Shown: piece by piece, positions 24,407 to 31,428 of the stretch
How the letters are laid out: every line of letters begins with the position of its first letter
Numbering within the stretch: the first letter of the stretch is position 1
Assembly (NCBI GenBank): GCA_002067235.1
Contig: MVQP01000010.1
Span: forward strand, 1 to 56,562
Direction: 5' to 3'
DNA: 56,562 bases
From: Syntrophorhabdus sp. PtaB.Bin047
GTDB lineage: Bacteria > Desulfobacterota > Syntrophorhabdia > Syntrophorhabdales > Syntrophorhabdaceae
Translations under genes and position numbers: made by a program
Notes under the pieces: generated by a model
Databases searched by the model: none
Seen by the model: only the letters and a program-made list of their open reading frames with translations
What the model was told of the DNA's origin: nothing

Positions 24407-25060
24407 TCAGGGGCTGCTCTGGACCCATTGGATGGCATACTTGAGGAGGTCCGTCCCGTCACCCAGCTTCAACTTCTCCTTGATATGCGCCCTGTAAGAT
24501 TCTACGGTCTTTACGCTGAGATGAAGCCTTTCCGCTATCTGGCGAGTCTTGTTGCCCTGCCCTATGAGTCTGAAGACGGTCAGTTCGCGGTTGCTCAGGA
24601 GGTCTATCGGTGATGCGGTCTGGTTGACACCCTCCACGGAGACGAACTTCTCGAGCATCTTCGTGGTGATGCGGTCGCTGACAAAGATCTCCCCTTCGAG
24701 AACCTTTCTGATAGCGACGAGCACCTTTTCCAGGGCTTCCTGCTTCATTATGTAGCCGCGCGCCCCGGCTCGCAGTGAACGCTCCGCGTACAGGGTCTCG
24801 TCATGCATGGAAACGACAAGGACGGGCATGTCCCTGTGACGCAGGCGCAATTCCTTGATGAGTTCTATCCCGTCGATGCCGGGCAGGGATATGTCGACGA
24901 TCGCCATGTCAGGAACGACCGTCTCCAGTGATTCCAGGGCCATCTGCGCGTTCTCCGCTTCGGCGCACACGACGAGGTCGGGCTCCTGGTTGATCAGAAG
25001 CGTCAGCCCTTTCCGCAGAATGGGATGGTCATCGACGATCAGTATCTTTCTTTTCGTCAC
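24407..25060 (-). CDS. NarL/FixJ-family response regulator
   Basis: A 217-residue regulator. The receiver domain begins KILIVDDHPILRKGL, has phospho-acceptor Asp in MAIVDISLPGIDG and Lys in YIMKQEAL. The LuxR-type HTH is near 150-210 (LSNRELTVFRLIGQGNKTRQ, LHLSVKTVESY). The start is GTG 25060, with GGAGG seven bases upstream. The partner kinase gene ends 60 bases upstream, so the two form one operon. It belongs to a different subgroup from the paired regulators at 3190 and 29299, judging by receiver sequence. Confidence 0.9.
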   Translation of the reverse strand: MTKRKILIVDDHPILRKGLTLLINQEPDLVVCAEAENAQMALESLETVVPDMAIVDISLPGIDGIELIKELRLRHRDMPVLVVSMHDETLYAERSLRAGARGYIMKQEALEKVLVAIRKVLEGEIFVSDRITTKMLEKFVSVEGVNQTASPIDLLSNRELTVFRLIGQGNKTRQIAERLHLSVKTVESYRAHIKEKLKLGDGTDLLKYAIQWVQSSP

Positions 25061-25120
25061 GGATATCCTCCGGTCCCGTTATCAAGATGCCTTCAGGACC
25101 CGCCGGTCTTGCCGCCGCCC

Positions 25121-26674
25121 TCAGGTCGCGGGCCTGTCGGAGAAGGTGCAGCTTATGACGCATCCCCCGGTCTTCGGTTCCCTTATTTCCAGGACGGCGC
25201 CGATCATGGAGGCACGGTATTGCATTATGTTGAGCCCCATGCCCTTTCCCTGGCTCTGCGTGCCGGGCATGCCGACCCCGTTGTCACTTATGGTCAACAC
25301 GCAGCTCTCACCATCCTGTTTCATGGCGATGGTCACATTATCTGCCTTACCATGTTTTATGGCATTATTCAATGCCTCCTGGGCGATACGGTAAAGATGG
25401 GTCGCGGCGGCATTATCGCTCAGGAGGACCGGGGAATCGTATTCGAAGGTGCAGGTGATCCCGAAGAGCCTTTCCACGTTCGCCGCGAGCTCAATGAGCG
25501 CCATCATGAGACCGTCCGCTTCCAGCCTGACCGGGTTTAAGCCCCGGGCGAAACCTCTCGTCAGGGTTATCGCCTGATCGATGAGGTCCACTATTTCGGC
25601 AACATCTTCGGACCTGATCGGCTGTTCGGCGGCGGTCTTTCTTTCCAGCACCTTGCCCATGAAACCGATGCCCGCAAGATGCTGGCAAAGGCTGTCGTGA
25701 AGGTCCTGACCTATTCTGCGCTGTTCACGTCCGCTGATCTCCAAGATCTCCCGCTCCAGCCTCTTGCGCCTCGTTGTGTCGCGCACGATGCCCAGCGCCT
25801 TGTTGGGACCGCACCTGACGATCCGCACCTCGAAGTCGCGTGCCTCACCGCCGAAGGAAAGGTGCTGCTCGAAGACCTGCGCCTTGCCGGTCGAGATGGA
25901 CTGCCTTACACAGGCCATGACCTGCTCGAGAAGCCTTCGCGGCAGAAATCCCTCCCTGTCGGAGATGAGATACATGTTCCGGCCGACGAGCCTTTCGGCA
26001 ACACTCTTCAAGACCGTAAAATCGCCCGGGTGGAGGCCGAGAAGGATCCCCGATACATCCATCTGGAACATGAGGTCAGGAATGGCCATGAGGAGAGCAC
26101 GCATCTTTGATTCACTCTCTTTCAGGGCCTCCTCTCCCAGAATACGCTCGACGATCTCGCCGATGCGCTTCGCTATGGCATCGATGAGACTCCTTTCCTC
26201 CTTGAGGAAAGGCCCCTCGTCGGCTGTCTTTCTCCTTTCCAGATAGAACACCTCCAGGAGGCCGGCGTCCTTGCCGTGCACGACGATCCGCTGGGATTGC
26301 CTCCACCGCGTCTGTCCGAAACCATGGCTCACAAAGGTCCGGTCACCGAGTACGATGCGGCACGCGGCGATGTCGGGATATTGCCAGGCGTCAGGCACTA
26401 TGTCGACCGTCTTCTGCAGGATCTCGTCCAGGGTGGCCCCTTCCTTCTCGACGATCCCCGATATCATGTAAAGGCAGTTGAGCTCCTTGATCCTCTCGTT
26501 GAGCTCATGGGTCCTTTTCTCCAGCTCCCCTTGCGCGAGCTTGTGCTGCCGCTCCCTTTCCGCGAGATGTCGCACCTTCTCCTCAGCACGCTTGAGGGCA
26601 AGCACAAGGGCCTGCCGGGAAACATCCTCCCCCTCGGCCTTCTTCTTCCGGTCTTCCGATATCCGGGTCTGCAT
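25121..26674 (-). CDS. Soluble NarL-type histidine kinase with GAF-like and PAS regions
   Basis: A 517-residue kinase without membrane segments. A long N-terminal coiled coil (10-70) is followed by a region of GAF-like character (about 70-190: ISGIVEKEGATLDEILQKTV). A PAS-like domain comes next (about 195-305, ending IVRDTTRRKRLEREI). The HisKA_3 H-box is RIGQDLHDSLCQHLAG and the HATPase domain has IAQEALNNAIKHG and SDNGVGMPG. The C-terminal phrase GKGMGLNIMQYRASMIGAVL is typical of this class. Signal unknown; a soluble GAF/PAS input suggests an intracellular small molecule or redox cue. It is cotranscribed with the regulator downstream. Confidence 0.88.
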   Translation of the reverse strand: MQTRISEDRKKKAEGEDVSRQALVLALKRAEEKVRHLAERERQHKLAQGELEKRTHELNERIKELNCLYMISGIVEKEGATLDEILQKTVDIVPDAWQYPDIAACRIVLGDRTFVSHGFGQTRWRQSQRIVVHGKDAGLLEVFYLERRKTADEGPFLKEERSLIDAIAKRIGEIVERILGEEALKESESKMRALLMAIPDLMFQMDVSGILLGLHPGDFTVLKSVAERLVGRNMYLISDREGFLPRRLLEQVMACVRQSISTGKAQVFEQHLSFGGEARDFEVRIVRCGPNKALGIVRDTTRRKRLEREILEISGREQRRIGQDLHDSLCQHLAGIGFMGKVLERKTAAEQPIRSEDVAEIVDLIDQAITLTRGFARGLNPVRLEADGLMMALIELAANVERLFGITCTFEYDSPVLLSDNAAATHLYRIAQEALNNAIKHGKADNVTIAMKQDGESCVLTISDNGVGMPGTQSQGKGMGLNIMQYRASMIGAVLEIREPKTGGCVISCTFSDRPAT

Positions 26675-26698
26675 GGTCGCGTCATTATATCATAAAGA

Positions 26699-26755
26699 GG
26701 GGTGATAGGTGATAGGAAGTGTCCTTTCCCATAACCCATGACCCGCCTCTCGCTT
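26699..26755. repeat. Small heptamer arrays between the kinase and NMO genes
   Basis: GGTGATA is tandemly doubled from about 26702, and shortly after CCATAAC, CCATGAC and CCGCCTC follow in seven-base steps. The CCCATGA-type unit recurs at 49839-49862. This places a heptamer patch directly in front of the NMO promoter. Confidence 0.5.
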
Positions 26756-26768
26756 TTCATCTATTATT

Positions 26769-26797
26769 TTGTAATTGGCGGCAAAACATGCTATATT
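26769..26797 (+). promoter_or_regulatory. Sigma-70 promoter for the nitronate monooxygenase gene
   Basis: TTGTAA (26769-26774), a 17-base spacer and TATATT (26792-26797) match the consensus well. Transcription would begin near 26804, leaving about 75 bases before the ATG at 26879. Confidence 0.6.
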
Positions 26798-26878
26798 GAG
26801 CGGTCGTGTTTTCATTTTTATTTCTCACCTTCAGCTTCAACAATCCGTCATAAAATTGATTCACGGCACAGAGGGACG

Positions 26879-27997
26879 ATGCTGCAAGGGCTTACCATCA
26901 AAGGGACATCTGTACGAGTGCCCATTATCCAGGGGGGTATGGGGATTGGCGTCTCCCTGTCGCCGCTGGCGAGCGCCGTGGCTGCCGAGGGCGGCATCGG
27001 CATCGTGTCCAGCGCATGCCTCGACAGGCTTCTGGCAAAACGCAACAACAAAGTGTACAACACCTACGACGCCGTGTACGAAGAGGTCTGCCTGGCGCGG
27101 GAAAAGGGAGGCGTTTCAGGCATCAACGTCATGGTCGCCATCGCCAGGGACTATGATGTCACCGTGAGGGCGGCCATCGACGCGAAGGCGGACGTCATCA
27201 TCTCCGGAGGCGGGCTCCCGCTCGCCCTTCCGGGCATCGCAGACCCGGGGGACACCGCCCTCGTCCCGATCGTCTCTTCGGTGAGGGCGCTTCAACTCAT
27301 TTGCAAGAAATGGGAACGCCTGGGATACCGGCCCGACGCGGTCGTGCTGGAAGGGCCCCTTGCCGGCGGACACCTCGGCTTCAGGCTGGAAGACCTTGGC
27401 CTCGAGTCCAACAGGCTGGAGAACCTCTTTCCGCCCGTCAAGGACTTCGCTTCGCGCCACGGCGATTTCCCCGTGATCGTTGCCGGCGGGATCTACGACC
27501 ACGACGACATCTCCCGGTTCATGGCCATGGGTGCAGATGGGGTGCAGATGGGAACACGTTTTCTGGCCACCGTGGAGAGCAGCGCCACGCAGGCATATAA
27601 GCATGCCGTTGTCAAAGCCGGTCCGAGGGACATCGTCGTCGCCTCCACCCCGGGCTCACCCTGCGGAATGCCCTTCATGGTGATCAAGGAGTCTCCCATG
27701 TTCCTCTCGGCGCTCGGCAACAGAAGAAGGCCCCGTTGCGACAAGGGCTACATCATGACGAAGGACAGGGAAGGCAGGTATGCCCTGTGCAGGGCACAGG
27801 AGAACACCGGGGATTGTTTCTGCATCTGCAACGGACTCCTCAGCTCCGGGGGCTACAATCCCGACGCCGAGGAGCCACTCTACACGGTGGGCGCGAATGG
27901 CTACCGCGTCGACCGCATCAGCACCGTGCACGACGTCATGGACGAACTCAAGGGCGCCACCCCCGCCACACAACTCGTATCCCCCGAAGCAGCCTAA
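26879..27997 (+). CDS. Nitronate monooxygenase-family FMN protein with Cys-rich C-terminal segment
   Basis: A 372-residue TIM-barrel flavoprotein of the nitronate monooxygenase/2-nitropropane dioxygenase family. It begins with VPIIQGGMGIGVSLSPLASA. Flavin phosphate binding is suggested by VIVAGGIYDHDDI and GADGVQMGTRFLAT; other family phrases are ADVIISGGGLPLALPG and EGPLAGGHLGF. Near residues 287-319 a cluster of five Cys (CDKGY, ALCRAQ, GDCFCICNG) suggests an Fe-S or metal site not needed by classical enzymes. Close relatives in anaerobes include enoyl-ACP reductase FabK-like proteins, so the substrate may not be a nitronate. The ATG at 26879 has the SD GAGGG; a longer upstream frame lacks one. 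Confidence 0.83.
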   Translation: MLQGLTIKGTSVRVPIIQGGMGIGVSLSPLASAVAAEGGIGIVSSACLDRLLAKRNNKVYNTYDAVYEEVCLAREKGGVSGINVMVAIARDYDVTVRAAIDAKADVIISGGGLPLALPGIADPGDTALVPIVSSVRALQLICKKWERLGYRPDAVVLEGPLAGGHLGFRLEDLGLESNRLENLFPPVKDFASRHGDFPVIVAGGIYDHDDISRFMAMGADGVQMGTRFLATVESSATQAYKHAVVKAGPRDIVVASTPGSPCGMPFMVIKESPMFLSALGNRRRPRCDKGYIMTKDREGRYALCRAQENTGDCFCICNGLLSSGGYNPDAEEPLYTVGANGYRVDRISTVHDVMDELKGATPATQLVSPEAA

Positions 27998-28007
27998 AAA
28001 CCCGTTC

Positions 28008-28090
28008 AAAGTTCCAGGTTCCAGGGCACTGCGAAGACACCTTCCTGGTCTCTTGCCTGAAACCTGAGACCTGAGACCTGAAACGGTCTT
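28008..28090. repeat. Heptamer arrays after the NMO gene
   Basis: GTTCCAG is tandemly doubled at 28011-28024, and CCTGAAA, CCTGAGA, CCTGAGA, CCTGAAA run in exact seven-base register at 28056-28083. The first unit matches the array at 4381 and the second is close to ACCTGAG at base 43, so distant loci share heptamers. A short hairpin CCTGTT/AACAGG lies a little downstream, near 28097-28111. Confidence 0.7.
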
Positions 28091-28158
28091 TGTTGTCCTG
28101 TTGCAAACAGGGACAGGTTCTGATAACGTGTTAGAAAAATACAGGAGGGACCGCCGAC

Positions 28159-28935
28159 ATGGGCAAGAGCGTGACTGCAAGACAATCCTTTTTCATCCTT
28201 GCAGGCCTCGCCCTGCTCATCTTTCTTCCTCTTGCCGCCTTTGCCGGCGACGACGCTCAAAACCGTTTCGTCGACGTCAGGGAACATATCCCTTCCGTCG
28301 TCATGGATATACGTTATTTCGGTCCCCACAATTTCGTCGGCGAAAGGATCGACGGCTATAATGCCCCGAAATGCCTTCTCACCAGGGAAGCGGCCGATGC
28401 GTTGAAACGCGTCCAGGAGGAACTGGGAAAATTCTCCCTTTCCCTGAAGATCTACGACTGCTACAGGCCGCAGAGGGCGGTGAGCCACTTCGTCAGGTGG
28501 GCGAAGGACATCGGGGACACACGGACGAAGAAGGAGTTCTATCCCACCGTCGACAAGAGCAGCCTTTTCGCCGAAGGTTACATAGCCGAGAAATCGGGCC
28601 ACTCCCGGGGAAGCACCCTGGACCTGACCATAGTGCCCGTACCCGTCCCCGAACAGGAGGCATACAGTCCGGGCCAGAAGCTCTTCGCCTGCTTCCGCCC
28701 TGCGTCGGAACGGTTTCGTGACAACTCCATCGACATGGGCACCGGCTTCGACTGTTTCCACACCCTCGCCCACACGGCGAACACGTCGGTCGGCACCGCT
28801 CAGCGAGGAAACAGGCTCCTCCTCAAAGCCCTCATGGAAAAGCAGGGTTTCGTCAACTACGACAAGGAATGGTGGCACTACACCCTGAAGGACGAACCCT
28901 TCCCCGACACCTACTTCGACTTCCCGATAGACTAG
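28159..28935 (+). CDS. D-alanyl-D-alanine dipeptidase (VanX/DdpX, peptidase M15D)
   Basis: A 258-residue exported zinc dipeptidase. A signal peptide (about 1-31, ending AAFAG) precedes the M15D domain: VVMDIRYFGPHNFVGERIDGY, LKIYDCYRPQRAV, zinc motif SGHSRGSTLDL, DMGTGFD and the catalytic EWWHY. It should hydrolyse D-Ala-D-Ala from the periplasm. Export and absence of van genes nearby point to cell-wall dipeptide recycling rather than vancomycin resistance. The SD GGAGGG lies nine bases from the ATG. The gene ends at a hairpin that may terminate transcription from both sides. Confidence 0.9.
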   Translation: MGKSVTARQSFFILAGLALLIFLPLAAFAGDDAQNRFVDVREHIPSVVMDIRYFGPHNFVGERIDGYNAPKCLLTREAADALKRVQEELGKFSLSLKIYDCYRPQRAVSHFVRWAKDIGDTRTKKEFYPTVDKSSLFAEGYIAEKSGHSRGSTLDLTIVPVPVPEQEAYSPGQKLFACFRPASERFRDNSIDMGTGFDCFHTLAHTANTSVGTAQRGNRLLLKALMEKQGFVNYDKEWWHYTLKDEPFPDTYFDFPID

Positions 28936-28939
28936 AAAA

Positions 28940-28962
28940 GGGCAGAGAAAAAACCTCTGCCC
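28940..28962 (-). terminator. Hairpin terminator between convergent genes
   Basis: GGGCAGAG (28940-28947) and CTCTGCCC (28955-28962) form a perfect eight-base-pair stem with a seven-base loop. On the minus strand it is followed by TTTTC, so it can terminate transcripts of the orphan regulator gene; on the plus strand no T run follows. Confidence 0.6.
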
Positions 28963-28975
28963 CAACCATTCCCTA

Positions 28976-29060
28976 CGTCCTATAGGTCCTAATTAGTCCC
29001 ATAGGCCCTGTGTCTCCTATTGGTCCTATCGCTGTCCTATCGGTCCTATCCCCGTCCTCA
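28976..29060. repeat. Nonamer array, GTCCTATNN orientation
   Basis: From about 28978, degenerate units GTCCTATAG, GTCCTAATT, GTCCCATAG, GCCCTGTGT, CTCCTATTG and GTCCTATCG run with a nine-base period; two units carry an extra base or two. Only the reverse-complement orientation is present here. The array directly follows the hairpin at 28940-28962 in the gap between the dipeptidase gene and the orphan regulator. Confidence 0.75.
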
Positions 29061-29125
29061 GGTCTCTCTGGACGAATCCACGGCAACGGACAGACACGCC
29101 CTCCGAGGCATCCCCGGGAGAGAAG

Positions 29126-29290
29126 AATGACCAATGACCAAATTCCAATAACCAAAATGATACAAACAGTCCGTTCTGTCCTTCCCTTTGTTCAATTGGT
29201 CATTGGCGAATTGGTCATTATCTCTTTCATTGGTCATTGGAATTTGATTATTGGTTATTGTCTCCTGACTTGATCATTGGACCTGATCAT
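29126..29290. repeat. Inverted heptamer array (TGACCAA / TTGGTCA)
   Basis: TGACCAA is doubled at 29128-29141 and followed by ATTCCAA and TAACCAA in register. After a spacer the inverse motif ATTGGTC recurs at about 29195-29260 with TCATTGG and TTATTGG variants. The two halves are approximate reverse complements. With the nonamer array it fills the 363-base gap 28936-29298; no gene is supported there. Confidence 0.7.
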
Positions 29291-29298
29291 CAGCCCCC

Positions 29299-29946
29299 TT
29301 ACTCCCCCCGGTACTCGATCAACCCGTGTGTCAGTGCATAGTGAATGAGCCCCTGCGTTCCCTTCACGCCTATCTTGTCCATGATCCGGGCCCGGTAGGT
29401 CCGTATCGAGTTTATGCTCAGATTGAGTTCGTCGGCAATGTCCTTTATGCTCTTCCCGCTGCCGAACATGCGCATCACCTGGAATTCGCGGTTTGAGAGC
29501 CTCTCATGGGCGGGCTTCACGATATCGGATTCGAAATCGACGACCATCCGCACCGCAAATGCCGGGTTGACATATCTCTTGCCTGCCAGTATCTTGCGGA
29601 CCGCACCGACCAGTTCGTCCGGGGCGCTTTGCTTCGTGAGATATCCCTGGGCTCCTGTCCTTATGGCCCGCACCGCGTAGAGTTCCTCGGGATACATGCT
29701 GATGACGAGAACGGGCAGTTTCGGCCGTCTCTTTCTCAGGTCACTGAGAACATCGAGGCCGTTCGCGTCGGGAAGACAGATATCGAGGAGGACGAGGTCG
29801 TAGTCGTTCCTCTTGATCTTCTCGATCAGCTCCCGGCCCGTGCCGGCCCCGTCCACCACGACCCCGCCGAAGTTCTCCCGCAGGATCTCTTTCAAACCCC
29901 TGAACACGACGGGGTGGTCGTCCGCGATGATAACGTTGCGCATCAT
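29299..29946 (-). CDS. Orphan NarL/FixJ-family response regulator
   Basis: A 215-residue regulator closely related to the one at 3190-3822: both share VIIADDHPVV, NDYxLVLLDI, LP-NGL, SMYPEE, GAQGY-TK and a VDFESD linker, then a LuxR HTH (SIKDIADELNLSINSIRTY). No kinase gene is adjacent, so the kinase at 2315 or another distant kinase may phosphorylate it. The SD GAGGAGGG abuts the first ATG (29946), and the second ATG at 29943 has better spacing. It converges on the dipeptidase gene through the repeat-filled gap. Confidence 0.9.
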   Translation of the reverse strand: MMRNVIIADDHPVVFRGLKEILRENFGGVVVDGAGTGRELIEKIKRNDYDLVLLDICLPDANGLDVLSDLRKRRPKLPVLVISMYPEELYAVRAIRTGAQGYLTKQSAPDELVGAVRKILAGKRYVNPAFAVRMVVDFESDIVKPAHERLSNREFQVMRMFGSGKSIKDIADELNLSINSIRTYRARIMDKIGVKGTQGLIHYALTHGLIEYRGE

Positions 29947-30149
29947 CCCTCCTCAAATTGACGGTTCACTGCGCGTGCCACGCGATGCGTGGTGGTCGGC
30001 GGCGGATGGCGTCCGAACAAAGGGCGGATCCCCATGTTCGATCATGATGGAACGGGAGTTTACGGAGACGGCGGTTCTTCTACCAGTCTGTCACGGCCCG
30101 GAACCGGCCTTCAGTTGTGCATTATTTCCTCTTGCGTGATGTATCCTGT

Positions 30150-30872
30150 TCACTTCCGCGAATTGGGCGGTGAAGCCCTTTCGCCCCCCGGCTGCGGCGA
30201 GGCGGGAGATGGAGTCGGACGGATGGTCTCGCCGACGGGCAGTGGCGGGCTCTGAACCCCTCCGGGGGGTTGAGGCGCCGGGCGGACGGGCCTCGCCGGG
30301 GCGGGGGGTGGAGTCTGTACCGGTTTCGTCTGTGCGGGCTGCTGAGGGGCGGGGGGAGCGTCCGTGGTTTTTCGTTTATCGGGAGGGGACAGCTGGACGG
30401 TCACCCTGTCGTCACCCCTGACAAGCACTATCCTGTCGGCTCCAATCTCGGCGACGGTATACCCGCCTACCTCCTCCCCCACCTTCACAACCCGCTGGCG
30501 CTTGCCCCTGCCCGGGGTCGTCAAGGGATTCTTCCTGTCCTCTATGAAGGCAAGGCGGGTCGTGTCGATCATTGTGCCATAGAGCACGACGTCGGGCCTC
30601 GGGACCTCGGCCTTCCTGTCAACGGGGATGACCCGGTCCGGGTGAAAGAGGTTCGTTTCCCCTATGACGGCATAGTCCGAAGGAAGCTTCGGCTGCAGGT
30701 CCGCCCGAGGCCCCTCCTGACCGGGAGGTCTCGCCTTGATCCCGGGCAGAGAGTAGGTGTGGCGCATCCTGACGAGGGGGATGACCGTCGCGGCGGCAAG
30801 GGCGACGGCCACGGCGAAAAGGACCATGTTCATCACAGTGGCGTTATGGATGAGATACCTGAGGGCCTTCAT
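30150..30872 (-). CDS. gspC: GspC-like inner-membrane T2SS component
   Basis: A 240-residue bitopic protein: cytoplasmic N-terminus, one membrane helix (about 13-33) and a periplasmic domain (about 60-165) with YAVIGETNLFHPDRVIPV and VVKVGEEVGGYTVAEIGADR. This resembles the HR domain of GspC and the related PilP. The C-terminus (about 170-240) is almost all Pro/Ala/Gln linker and lacks the PDZ domain found in many GspC proteins. Placement last in the operon, instead of first, is unusual. Only one base separates it from gspM. GspC normally links the inner-membrane platform to the secretin. Confidence 0.72.
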   Translation of the reverse strand: MKALRYLIHNATVMNMVLFAVAVALAAATVIPLVRMRHTYSLPGIKARPPGQEGPRADLQPKLPSDYAVIGETNLFHPDRVIPVDRKAEVPRPDVVLYGTMIDTTRLAFIEDRKNPLTTPGRGKRQRVVKVGEEVGGYTVAEIGADRIVLVRGDDRVTVQLSPPDKRKTTDAPPAPQQPAQTKPVQTPPPAPARPVRPAPQPPGGVQSPPLPVGETIRPTPSPASPQPGGERASPPNSRK

Positions 30873-30873
30873 G

Positions 30874-31428
30874 TCATTTACCGCTCGCCAGGGCCGATAC
30901 CCGGAGTTTGACCATCAGGTCCCTGGGGTCTCTGAAATTCCTGACACGGGTGTCCATTTCCTTGATCACGAGGTATGGCACGTTGGTCTCCAGCGTGTAC
31001 AGAACGTCGCTGAGCGCCCTGGTGTCCGGCAGTACCGCGTCGACGCTCACACTGACCACTTTGAACTTTCCCAGATCTTCCGGCCTCTCAACGCGTTCAC
31101 TCGCGATGGACCCTCCCCTTCCCGTTATGGACCCCTTCACGATGGTCTGAAGCGTTGCTGCGGCAATGCTGAGGGTCTCCGCCGGGATCACCCTGGCGGA
31201 CTCGGCGCTCCTCCTTTCCTTCAGGGATTCCAGCTTCTTCTCGAGCAGGGGTCTCTCGGCGATGAGATTCACGTATCGCTCCAGGGTCCCCCATCGCGCC
31301 GCCTGCCTCTCCCTTAACGATGCTCTTTCGCTCTTGACGGCCAGATACCCGTACTGGTACGCGACGAGACCGGCAAGCACCGCAATGACCGGCACAGCAA
31401 CGGAGACAAGCCTACTTTTTCCTTTCAT
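30874..31428 (-). CDS. gspM: GspM-like T2SS inner-membrane protein
   Basis: A 184-residue protein with one N-terminal membrane helix (about 8-28), a coiled-coil region with the Arg/Glu-rich stretch and a small periplasmic ferredoxin-like domain (about 105-180: FKVVSVSVDAVLPDTRALSD, LVIKEMDTRVRNF). It fits the GspM-b/PilO type that partners GspL in the platform. It overlaps gspL by 17 bases, so the two are translationally coupled. GspM stabilises GspL in the inner membrane. Confidence 0.75.
   Translation of the reverse strand: MKGKSRLVSVAVPVIAVLAGLVAYQYGYLAVKSERASLRERQAARWGTLERYVNLIAERPLLEKKLESLKERRSAESARVIPAETLSIAAATLQTIVKGSITGRGGSIASERVERPEDLGKFKVVSVSVDAVLPDTRALSDVLYTLETNVPYLVIKEMDTRVRNFRDPRDLMVKLRVSALASGK

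Noticed and set aside
28159..28935. Vancomycin-resistance gene vanX
   Set aside because: The protein is exported and no vanH, vanA or regulator genes are nearby, so a cell-wall dipeptide recycling role is more likely.
29010..29273. Open frame across the nonamer and heptamer arrays
   Set aside because: It runs through two repeat arrays, has no SD and no family resemblance.
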